Shown in pieces: positions 8,596 through 15,340 of a stretch of 19,831 nt of DNA. The first letter of the stretch is position 1, and each line of letters starts with the position of its first letter. The DNA is from an uncultured Desulfotignum sp. (GTDB lineage: Bacteria > Desulfobacterota > Desulfobacteria > Desulfobacterales > Desulfobacteraceae): positions 1-19,831 of the forward strand of contig CALGAJ010000077.1 in the NCBI GenBank assembly GCA_937951975.1, read 5' to 3'. Position numbers and translations under genes: made by a program. The notes under the pieces were generated by a model. The model made no database searches. It was not told the DNA's origin and saw nothing but the letters and a program-made list of their open reading frames with translations.

Positions 8596-9714
8596 ATGAA
8601 AACTTTTTTTAAGTGCCTCACAGTCGGGGTATTGTCCATGATGCTGTTTGCCGCACCCGGGTTTGCCAGTGATACCGTAAAAGTCGCCAATGCCGGCGCG
8701 CTTTCCGGAGATTTGGCGCCCTACGGTATTTCCGCCCTCAGGGGAGTTGAAATGGCGGTTGAAGACATCAATGAACAGGGCGGTATTCTGGGGAAAAACG
8801 TCGAACTGATGCTCGGAGATGATGTGTGCAAACCGGAAGTGGCGGTCAACGTGGCCACCAAACTGGTGTCCGACGGTGTCCAGATGGTTGTGGGTCATGT
8901 CCGCTCCGGCGCCATCATTTCCGCCAAAAAGATTTACAAAGATGCCAATATCATCCTTATTTCCGGTTCCGCCACCAATGATGACCTGACTTTGACGGGC
9001 GACCATCCCAATTTTTTCAGAACCATTTCCAATGACGGTGCCCAGGCCAAGCTGATGACGGCATTTGCAAAAAATGACTTAAAGGTCAAAAAAGTGGCAT
9101 TGATTCATGACAAAGGAGATTACGGCAAAGGACAGATGGAACTGGCCAAAGCCGAGTTTGAAAAAATGGGGGATGTGGAAATCGTGCTGTTCGAAGGTGT
9201 GACCACCGGCGCTGTGGATTACACCGCCATTGTCCAGAAAATCAAACGGTCGGATGCGGAACTGGTCATGTGGGGCGGATACCATTCTGATGCATCCAAA
9301 ATCATTCAGCTGCTGAAAAAGAAACGCGTGGAAACCCTTTTCATGGGTGCAGACGGTATCTATGGCGACAACCTGCCCAACCTGGCCGGCGAATTTGCTG
9401 AAGGCGTCTATGCCACCGGCCCCAATGACACCTCTTCCAACCCCATGCACCAGGCATTGACCAAAGAACACCAGGAAAAATACGGGGAAGATCCCGGCAC
9501 CTTTTTCTTCACCGGATACACCTGCATGCAGTCTTTGGCAGCTGCCGCTGAAAAAGCCGGCAGTGTGGAGTATGATGCCATGCGGGCCGCCATGTTTGAA
9601 ATCACCGTGGATTCTCCCATGGGCCCCATTGGATTTGACGAAAAAGGGGATATTGTGGGCGCGGGTTTTTCCGTATACCGGGTAACTGACGGAAAATACC
9701 AGCAGGTCAACTAA
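8596..9714 (+). CDS. livK: Branched-chain amino acid ABC transporter substrate-binding protein
   Basis: Periplasmic binding protein of 372 residues that captures leucine/isoleucine/valine-type ligands and delivers them to LivHM. It has a Sec signal peptide (MKTFFK, hydrophobic core, then PGFASD, cleavage about residue 24-25). The mature protein follows the LivJ/LivK fold: VKVANAGALSGDLAPYG, AVEDINEQGGILGK, a lobe-1 DDVCKPEVAVNVATKLV like E. coli DACDPKQAV, and VGHVRSGA. There is no lipobox. AAAGGGAG at 8582-8589 sets the start. It is the first gene of livKHMGF and is separated from livH by 106 bases with a hairpin, which suggests it is made in excess over the membrane parts. Ligand specificity is inferred from the E. 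coli-like partners; aromatic or other amino acids cannot be excluded. Confidence 0.92.
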   Translation: MKTFFKCLTVGVLSMMLFAAPGFASDTVKVANAGALSGDLAPYGISALRGVEMAVEDINEQGGILGKNVELMLGDDVCKPEVAVNVATKLVSDGVQMVVGHVRSGAIISAKKIYKDANIILISGSATNDDLTLTGDHPNFFRTISNDGAQAKLMTAFAKNDLKVKKVALIHDKGDYGKGQMELAKAEFEKMGDVEIVLFEGVTTGAVDYTAIVQKIKRSDAELVMWGGYHSDASKIIQLLKKKRVETLFMGADGIYGDNLPNLAGEFAEGVYATGPNDTSSNPMHQALTKEHQEKYGEDPGTFFFTGYTCMQSLAAAAEKAGSVEYDAMRAAMFEITVDSPMGPIGFDEKGDIVGAGFSVYRVTDGKYQQVN

Positions 9715-9731
9715 CGATTCATGCCTTTGAA

Positions 9732-9774
9732 AAACAGGAGCCAGATCCATGACGGATTTGCGCTCCTGTTTTTA
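9732..9774 (+). terminator. Intercistronic terminator/attenuating hairpin between livK and livH
   Basis: AAACAGGAGC (9732-9741) pairs with GCTCCTGTTT (9762-9771). The stem continues inward through 9742-9748 with 9754-9760, with one bulged base and a five-base loop. The right arm runs straight into a T-run (9769-9773), so this is a canonical rho-independent shape. Lying inside a same-strand transporter operon, it probably works as a partial terminator or 3'-end stabiliser that keeps livK mRNA above livHMGF. Confidence 0.8.
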
Positions 9775-9820
9775 TCACCAGTGGTTTGCCTTAAATCACA
9801 GACGTTCAGGATAAAACAAT

Positions 9821-10804
9821 ATGCGTTGGATTAGTATATTACTGGGTCTGGCTGTTACCGGAATTATCGGCTTTTTCGCCGTCCGGGAATTGCTAATGGA
9901 CCCCATGTATTTTTTTGAGCTGTTTCTGGGGGGTTTGACCCGGGGCAGTATTTATGCCCTTATCGCCTTAGGCTATACCATGGTGTACGGCATCATTCAA
10001 CTGATCAACTTTGCCCATGGAGAAATCTATATGATCGGCGCCATGACCGCTTTGATCGTGGCCACGGTTCTGGGAATGTGGGGCTGGAACACAGCGGTGA
10101 TCGTCATTCTGGCGTTTGTATTTGCCATTGTCTATTCCTGCGCCTACGGGTTTACCGTGGAAAAAATCGCCTACAAACCGCTGCGAAACGCACCACGTTT
10201 GTCCGCTTTGATATCGGCTATCGGCATGAGCCTGTTTCTGCAAAACTACGTCATGCTGGCACAGACCCCTGATTTCCTGCCTTTCCATAGCCTGATACCG
10301 GATTTTCAATTCTGGGAGCCTTTTGCCCACATCATCACTTCCGTGGAAATCACCATCATCATCACCACGGTGATCGTCATGATCCTGCTGGGGCTGCTCA
10401 TCAAATTCACCCGGATCGGTAAAGCCATGCGGGCTACGGCCCAGGACAAGGTCATGGCAGCGCTTCTGGGGATCAATGTCAACAATGTTATTTCCGCCAC
10501 GTTTGTGGTAGGCTCTGCCACCGCAGCCATCGGCGGGGTCCTGATCGCCTGCCATGTGGGCCAGATCAATTTTTATATCGGATTTCTGGCCGGTCTCAAG
10601 GCCTTTATCGCCGCAGTACTGGGCGGTATCGGTTCGATTCCGGGAGCGGTGCTGGGATCGCTGGTTCTGGGTATTTCCGAAAGTTTTTTCACAGGGTATT
10701 TCTGGAGTGAATACGAAGATGTGTTTGCCTTTACCATCCTGGTGGTAATTCTGATTTTCCGCCCATCCGGCATCCTGGGACGCCACGATGCCCAGAAAGT
10801 ATAA
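9821..10804 (+). CDS. livH: Branched-chain amino acid ABC transporter permease LivH
   Basis: Inner membrane permease of 327 residues (E. coli LivH is about 308) that forms the translocation channel with LivM. Family landmarks are in order: GGLTRGSIYALIALGYTMVY, GIIQLINFAHGEIYMIG, a central TM cluster with LISAIGMSLFLQNYV, the cytoplasmic coupling loop IGKAMRATAQDKVMAALLGI, and AVLGGIGSIPGAVLG followed by RPSGILGRHDAQKV. The extra length is an N-terminal hydrophobic segment before the conserved part. An AGGA about ten bases upstream supports the ATG. livM follows after 21 bases. Confidence 0.94.
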   Translation: MRWISILLGLAVTGIIGFFAVRELLMDPMYFFELFLGGLTRGSIYALIALGYTMVYGIIQLINFAHGEIYMIGAMTALIVATVLGMWGWNTAVIVILAFVFAIVYSCAYGFTVEKIAYKPLRNAPRLSALISAIGMSLFLQNYVMLAQTPDFLPFHSLIPDFQFWEPFAHIITSVEITIIITTVIVMILLGLLIKFTRIGKAMRATAQDKVMAALLGINVNNVISATFVVGSATAAIGGVLIACHVGQINFYIGFLAGLKAFIAAVLGGIGSIPGAVLGSLVLGISESFFTGYFWSEYEDVFAFTILVVILIFRPSGILGRHDAQKV

Positions 10805-10825
10805 TTTGGATTCAGGTGACAACTT

Positions 10826-12064
10826 ATGCCGATTAAAGAACAACTCAAACAATCACTGATCTTCGCCTTCTGGTTCATGATCCTGACCTTTCCCATCATG
10901 GTCATCAAGGTCAATACGATCCACAACACCATTGTTTTCAGATGGGCCAACCTTTTATGGGTCGGTGTTCTCTCTTTTTTTGCCTCCTGGTTATGGAACT
11001 ATTTTCTGCGGCGCACCGAAGCCCGGAAAAAGTCGGATGTGGATGAGGATGTCCCTTTGATCCACCAGCTTCTGCAAAACAACCGGTTCCGCAGACCGTT
11101 TCTCGGGCTGCTGGCTGCTTTTTTCATCGCGTATCCGTTTGTTTTCCCCATGTATCACACCTCCATCATGATATCCGCCCTGGTGTATGTCATGCTGGGA
11201 CTGGGGCTCAATATCGTGGTGGGACTGGCCGGGCTGCTGGATCTGGGATATGTGGCGTTTTATGCGGTGGGCGCTTATGCCTATGCCCTTTTAAACCTGC
11301 ATTTCGGACTCAGCTTCTGGATGGTGCTGCCCTTGTCCGCACTGCTGGGCACCATGTTCGGCATACTCCTGGGATACCCGGTGCTGCGGCTCAGAGGGGA
11401 TTATCTGGCCATCGTGACCCTGGGATTCGGAGAAATCATCCGGATTGTTCTGGAAAACTGGGATGAATTTTCAAACGGCCCCCGGGGCATCTCGGATATT
11501 CCGGCCCCCACCTTTTTCGGGCATCAGTTCAATCAGGACAATACCATGATCTACATCTATTTCATTGTTATCGCCCTGGTGCTCATGACGATCTTTTTTG
11601 TCAACCGCCTGGAAAATTCCAAAATCGGCCGGGCATGGATCGCGTTGCGGGATGATGAAATCGCCTGCCAGGCCATGGGGATCGACAAATTTAAAACCAA
11701 ACTTACCGCATTTGCCTTAGGCGCCACCTGGGCCGCCATGGGCGGTGTGATCTTTGCCGCCAAAACCTCGTATATCAACCCCATGTCCTTTACCATCTGG
11801 GAGTCCATCACCATTTTATGTGTGGTGGTCATCGGCGGTATGGGATCCGCCGTCGGAGTGATTGCCGGGGCGCTGGTGCTGATTCTTCTGCCGGAATATC
11901 TGCGGGCGGTGGCGGAATACCGGATGCTGGTTTTCGGGGCACTTCAGGTCATTGTCATGGTATTCAAGCCGGACGGACTGATTAAAAGCGTTCGAAAAGT
12001 CTACACGTTTAAAACATCACAGGAACCCCAGCAGGAAAAAATTGCCCATGGAACCCATACTTAA
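10826..12064 (+). CDS. livM: Branched-chain amino acid ABC transporter permease LivM
   Basis: Second permease subunit, 412 residues. It has the E. coli-type N-terminal extension: two hydrophobic segments in residues 1-60, then a charged linker about 65-90. The conserved permease core follows with LGLGLNIVVGLAGLLDLGY, GYPVLRLRGDYLAIVTLGFGEI (permease signature), IGRAWIALRDDEIACQAMGI (coupling loop to the ATPase) and VVIGGMGSAVG. AGGTGA about 8 bases before the ATG is the ribosome site. The C-terminus is polar (KTSQEPQQEKIAHGTHT). Its last 17 bases overlap livG, so translation is probably coupled. The long N-terminus argues for a genuine LivHM pair rather than the shorter permeases of urea or amide transporters. 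Confidence 0.94.
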   Translation: MPIKEQLKQSLIFAFWFMILTFPIMVIKVNTIHNTIVFRWANLLWVGVLSFFASWLWNYFLRRTEARKKSDVDEDVPLIHQLLQNNRFRRPFLGLLAAFFIAYPFVFPMYHTSIMISALVYVMLGLGLNIVVGLAGLLDLGYVAFYAVGAYAYALLNLHFGLSFWMVLPLSALLGTMFGILLGYPVLRLRGDYLAIVTLGFGEIIRIVLENWDEFSNGPRGISDIPAPTFFGHQFNQDNTMIYIYFIVIALVLMTIFFVNRLENSKIGRAWIALRDDEIACQAMGIDKFKTKLTAFALGATWAAMGGVIFAAKTSYINPMSFTIWESITILCVVVIGGMGSAVGVIAGALVLILLPEYLRAVAEYRMLVFGALQVIVMVFKPDGLIKSVRKVYTFKTSQEPQQEKIAHGTHT

Positions 12065-12839
12065 CGTTAAAAACCTGACCATGAAATTCGGGGGCCTCAA
12101 AGCCCTGGATGATGTCAGCATTGCCATTGAAAAAGGTCAGATTGCCGCACTCATCGGCCCCAACGGTGCAGGAAAAACCACTTTTTTCAACTGTATTACC
12201 GGCATCTATGACCCTACCGGGGGTGAAGTACAGATCACGCCGCCTGGAAAAAACACCCAGAGTCTGAAAGGGCTCAAGCCCAATTATGTCACTGAACGGG
12301 GGGTTGCCAGAACGTTTCAGAATATCCGGCTGTTCCATGGCATGACGGTGCTTGAAAACGTGATGATCGGACGGCACTGCCGGCTGTCTTCCGGGATTAT
12401 CAAGGCCATGCTCAAACCCCCCAGCCAGCGGGAGGAAGAGAAAAAGGCGGTCTATGACAGTTATGAAATCCTGGAAAAAATCGGCCTGGACAAGTATGTG
12501 AATGAAATGGCGGTCAACCTGCCTTACGGGGCCCAGCGCCGTCTGGAAATCGCCCGGGCCCTGGCCACGGAACCCTTTTTACTGCTGCTGGATGAACCGG
12601 CGGCCGGCATGAATCCCCAGGAAACCAAAGAGCTGGATGATCTGATCCTCTGGCTGCGGGACAATGAAAACCTGACCATTCTGCTCATTGAGCATGACAT
12701 GAAGCTGGTCATGAGCCTGTCCGACTGGATCCATGTGGTGGATTACGGTAAAAAAATCGCTGAAGGCACCCCTAAAGAGATCAAAGCCAATCCTGACGTC
12801 ATCAAAGCCTATCTGGGAGAAGAATCCGACGATGCTTAA
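12048..12839 (+). CDS. livG: Branched-chain amino acid ABC transporter ATP-binding protein LivG
   Basis: Cytoplasmic ATPase, 263 residues from the ATG at 12048. It has Walker A GPNGAGKTT, the LivG-specific insert after FFNCITGIYDPTGG, Q-loop region RTFQNIRLFHGMTVLENVMIG, a signature in the LivG style (NLPYGAQRRLEIARALA instead of LSGGQ), Walker B LLLLDEPAAGMNP and the switch His in LIEHDM. The C-terminal AYLGEES matches the family end. A TTG two codons earlier (12042) is a possible start with closer spacing to the AGGA at 12033. The ATG is preferred because LivG proteins usually begin close to this point. It overlaps livM by 17 bp and livF by 8 bp. Confidence 0.94.
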   Translation: MEPILNVKNLTMKFGGLKALDDVSIAIEKGQIAALIGPNGAGKTTFFNCITGIYDPTGGEVQITPPGKNTQSLKGLKPNYVTERGVARTFQNIRLFHGMTVLENVMIGRHCRLSSGIIKAMLKPPSQREEEKKAVYDSYEILEKIGLDKYVNEMAVNLPYGAQRRLEIARALATEPFLLLLDEPAAGMNPQETKELDDLILWLRDNENLTILLIEHDMKLVMSLSDWIHVVDYGKKIAEGTPKEIKANPDVIKAYLGEESDDA

Positions 12840-13539
12840 ACTCAGCAATATCCATACTTACTACGGCAATATCCACGCGCTCAAAGGCATTGACATCGAG
12901 GTGGAGGAAGGGGAGGTAATTTCCCTGATCGGTGCCAATGGCGCTGGAAAATCCACCACCCTGATGACGACGTCCGGTATTGTCCCTGCCAAAAAAGGCA
13001 CCATCGAACTCAATGGTGAAGACATCACCTATCTGCCGCCGGATGAAATTGTCAAAAAAGGAATCTGCCAGGTGCCGGAAGGCCGGCGGATATTTCCTTA
13101 CCTGACTGTGGCAGAAAATCTGGACATGGGGGCGTTTCTGCGTAACGACAATGATCAGATCAAACAGGATCTGGAGTATGTGTATGAGTTGTTTCCCATT
13201 CTGGCCAACCGGAGAAACCAGGCCGGCGGCACATTAAGCGGCGGGGAACAGCAGATGCTGGCCATATCCCGGGCGTTGATGTCCCGGCCCAAGGTACTGC
13301 TGCTGGATGAGCCGTCTCTGGGCCTGGCACCCATTGTGGTGAAACAGATTTTTTCCATCATCGAAAAAATCAATCAGGAGAGCAGAACCACCATATTCAT
13401 TGTGGAACAGAACGCCAATCTGGCGTTAAAAGCCGCCCACCGGGGATATGTCATGGAAACCGGACGGATTACCATGACAGATACCGGAGAAAACCTGCTG
13501 GCCAACGAGGATGTCAAAAAAGCCTATCTGGGAATTTAG
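12832..13539 (+). CDS. livF: Branched-chain amino acid ABC transporter ATP-binding protein LivF
   Basis: Second ATPase of the importer, 235 residues, which is the usual length. The start MLKLSNIHTYYGNIHALKGID at 12832 is family-typical and follows a GGGAGA ribosome site inside the end of livG. Longer in-frame readings would only translate livG sequence out of frame. It has Walker A GANGAGKST, signature LSGGEQQMLAISRAL, Walker B VLLLDEPSLGLAP, switch His replaced by Gln in IVEQNA (normal for LivF), and C-terminal AYLGI. It is the last gene of the liv operon. Its stop lies two bases from the stop of the convergent GNAT gene, so there is no room for a separate terminator between them. Confidence 0.95.
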   Translation: MLKLSNIHTYYGNIHALKGIDIEVEEGEVISLIGANGAGKSTTLMTTSGIVPAKKGTIELNGEDITYLPPDEIVKKGICQVPEGRRIFPYLTVAENLDMGAFLRNDNDQIKQDLEYVYELFPILANRRNQAGGTLSGGEQQMLAISRALMSRPKVLLLDEPSLGLAPIVVKQIFSIIEKINQESRTTIFIVEQNANLALKAAHRGYVMETGRITMTDTGENLLANEDVKKAYLGI

Positions 13540-13541
13540 GA

Positions 13542-13979
13542 CTACAGCTCTTTTTTCAGGTTAATGAATTCACTGCGCTTGAATCCCAGCTTCTTGAAAA
13601 AAGACAGCACATCAATGGAATCCCACATCACGGACGAATAGATACAGGCGACTTTTTTGTCCCTGTAAATCTCACAGATCCGGTTGGCCAGTGCCAGCCC
13701 GATACCCTGGCCCATATAATCCGGATGCACGCCGATGGCCATGATCCAGGCGCTCTTCCGGATACCGAATCCCGCATACAGGGTGGTGGAGATCATGTAT
13801 CCCACCACCTTATTGTTTAATTCCGCAACCAGGCTGGTGGTGCCGTTTTCGTCGGACGCCTGGTGCTTCACCAGCTTGAGAAAATCAACATCGGCATCCT
13901 GGGGTGAGATGGCCGCACGGATATCTTCTATGGCCTGGGCATCCTCCAGGCGGATTTCTCTGATGATCGGTTCTTCCAA
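13542..13979 (-). CDS. GNAT-family N-acetyltransferase (RimI-like)
   Basis: Small acetyl-CoA-dependent acyltransferase of 145 residues, one GNAT domain. It opens with IREIRLEDAQAIEDI (beta1-alpha1), followed by LVAELNNKVVGYMIST and the beta4 strand AWIMAIGVHPDYMGQGIGLALANRI. That strand contains the pyrophosphate-binding R/Q-x-x-G-x-G/A motif as QGIGLA. The C-terminus VLSFFKKLGFKRSEFINLKKEL matches the beta6-alpha4 region of RimI-like enzymes. A strong ribosome site (AGGGAGG) supports the ATG. It lies 13 bases downstream of the 64-residue gene on the same strand, so the two form a transcription unit. The substrate is unknown: protein N-termini, small amines or, less likely, aminoacyl-tRNA as in GNAT toxins. 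Confidence 0.85.
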   Translation of the reverse strand: MEEPIIREIRLEDAQAIEDIRAAISPQDADVDFLKLVKHQASDENGTTSLVAELNNKVVGYMISTTLYAGFGIRKSAWIMAIGVHPDYMGQGIGLALANRICEIYRDKKVACIYSSVMWDSIDVLSFFKKLGFKRSEFINLKKEL

Positions 13980-13992
13980 AACATCCTCCCTG

Positions 13993-14187
13993 TTATTCTA
14001 CTTTGATAATTTTGACCGTATGACCCACCCAGTTGGGCGGCAGATATATTCTGCCGCTGTTGCCTGAGGATTTCACTTCTTTTTCGATCATTTCCTCTCC
14101 GTACACCTCGAATTTGACTCTGGCCTGAGAAACCGGTTTGGTCTCTTCCTCCGCCAATGGGGTTTCGGTTTGATTTTTATCAGTCAT
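13993..14187 (-). CDS. DUF2080/AbrB-like small protein
   Basis: A 64-residue acidic protein. Residues 1-20 are a polar, probably disordered tail rich in Thr and Glu. Residues about 23-64 (VKFEVYGEEMIEKEVKSSG, then GRIYLPPNWVGHTVKIIKVE) resemble the short DUF2080 family and, more loosely, AbrB/SpoVT swapped-hairpin DNA-binding domains, where a GNS-x-x-IYLP strand is typical. DUF2080 members are often labelled transposon-encoded, but no transposase lies nearby. The upstream GGGAT is only a weak ribosome site. The gene lies immediately before the GNAT gene with a 13-base gap, so the two are likely made together. A regulatory or DNA-binding role is inference from the fold resemblance. Confidence 0.65.
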   Translation of the reverse strand: MTDKNQTETPLAEEETKPVSQARVKFEVYGEEMIEKEVKSSGNSGRIYLPPNWVGHTVKIIKVE

Positions 14188-14345
14188 TTAGTATCCCGTT
14201 TTTGATGAAAAAGATTCTTCCCTGTCTTTTAACACCTTTGCCCGATTTCCACTGTCTTGTAAAAGACAGACCGGCCATTTCATAATAAAAAAACCATATA
14301 TTGTTTTTCTTTTTTTTTCAACTTCAACTCATGAAAGACGCTGAT

Positions 14346-14390
14346 AAAAAAACACAGGCAGCACAGAAAATTTTTTGTCCGTACTGCCTG
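14346..14390 (-). terminator. Rho-independent terminator of the oxidoreductase operon
   Basis: Read on the minus strand, CAGGCAG (14390-14384) pairs with CTGCCTG (14361-14355), closed above by an A/U-rich stem (14378-14371 with 14370-14363). Seven U residues (14352-14346) follow after a two-base gap. It lies about 28 bases past the stop of the NrfD-like gene and ends the minus-strand operon. The rest of the gap up to the small DUF2080-like gene (14188-14345) is AT-rich, with a 7-bp hairpin at 14252-14269 that lacks a T-run. Confidence 0.75.
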
Positions 14391-14417
14391 CACTTCAATA
14401 AAAAAGAAAAAAACAAT

Positions 14418-15323
14418 TTAAATCAATGGATTATACACCGCTGTTTTCATAATAAGGTATCGGACGGCCAGATCTCCTGCCAGAACAGATGCCAGACGCA
14501 GAAACACCAGAAATCCGTTGGTACTTCCTCCCCACATGATCAATGTAAAAATCAGGGGTAAAAGAACGGCCAGCACCCCGACACCCACATAGGTGATCCG
14601 TTTGAGATCACCTTCCAGCATCTTCTTCACGGAGATTTTTGCCACATCACTCATATGCCATGTTCCCCAGGCATACAGCCCGATGCACAGCACATAGATC
14701 AGAAAGAACGTGGCGGCCCAGACTTCCATGCCGGAAACCACAGTGGCATTGCCGCTCAGAGCAAATATGAACTGGAGCAGCTGCTGTCCGACCCAGATCC
14801 CGGAAATGATGGACAACGGCAGCACAATGGTGGAACTCCATGCCGGCAGGGCCCGTACCACGTTCATGGTGGCAAACCCGTGGGAAATAATCAGCAGACA
14901 CAAGATGCCCATGATAAAATTAAACACCATATTGAACCCGCCCGGGGTGATCATCTGCAAAAAGCCCAGAACGGCAAAAATACCGATGATCCAGATCCCC
15001 CGGGAAAGTTCGGAGGTATTGGGCTTCATCAGCATGCGCCACGCCCGTTTCGGATTACCCAGATACAGCATATGGATGATTCCACCCAGTAGCAGCGTTA
15101 TCAGCCAGCCGATCACGATCCCGGGCCTGAAACTGTAAAACAGGGACATGAAGTACAGACCGGCGCCGATTTCAGAGAAAAAGAAGGCCAGCCACAGAAA
15201 AACGCCTTTGTCATCGATCCACTGCCGCTGGCGGGTGGGGGTGATCATCCACTCATAAGGCTTGGTCCCGGAGCCATCGGACGGAAACATGGTTTCAACC
15301 AGATTTTGGTGATTATCATTCAT
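14418..15323 (-). CDS. NrfD/PsrC-type membrane anchor subunit of molybdoenzyme (PadD-like)
   Basis: Integral membrane quinone-interacting subunit, 301 residues with about eight hydrophobic helices. The first is GVFLWLAFFFSEIGAGLYF, which resembles the NrfD/PsrC TM1 pattern with a membrane-facing Glu. GGIIHMLYLGNPKRAWRML is the recognisable loop after the second or third helix in this family. The C-terminal helices end in LAVRYLIMKTAVYNPLI. About 50 polar N-terminal residues precede the first helix. AGGAGG eight bases before the ATG sets the start. It lies 17 bases after the molybdopterin subunit gene and is the last gene before the terminator. The predicted role is passing electrons between the iron-sulfur subunit and menaquinone. 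No heme-ligand pattern was recognised. Confidence 0.85.
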   Translation of the reverse strand: MNDNHQNLVETMFPSDGSGTKPYEWMITPTRQRQWIDDKGVFLWLAFFFSEIGAGLYFMSLFYSFRPGIVIGWLITLLLGGIIHMLYLGNPKRAWRMLMKPNTSELSRGIWIIGIFAVLGFLQMITPGGFNMVFNFIMGILCLLIISHGFATMNVVRALPAWSSTIVLPLSIISGIWVGQQLLQFIFALSGNATVVSGMEVWAATFFLIYVLCIGLYAWGTWHMSDVAKISVKKMLEGDLKRITYVGVGVLAVLLPLIFTLIMWGGSTNGFLVFLRLASVLAGDLAVRYLIMKTAVYNPLI

Positions 15324-15340
15324 GAATAGACCCTCCTGTA

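Noticed and set aside
9968..10852. 294-codon open frame on the minus strand opposite livH
   Set aside because: Antisense to a clear permease gene. Its composition (many His, Asp, Gln) is what reverse-complemented membrane-protein codons give.
12733..12831. Upstream extension of livF
   Set aside because: These codons lie inside livG and translate it out of frame. The family-typical start is the ATG at 12832.
14252..14269. Hairpin CTGTCTT/AAGACAG upstream of the DUF2080-like gene
   Set aside because: Seven-bp stem with a four-base loop but no T-run. Too small to assign as terminator, operator or RNA gene.
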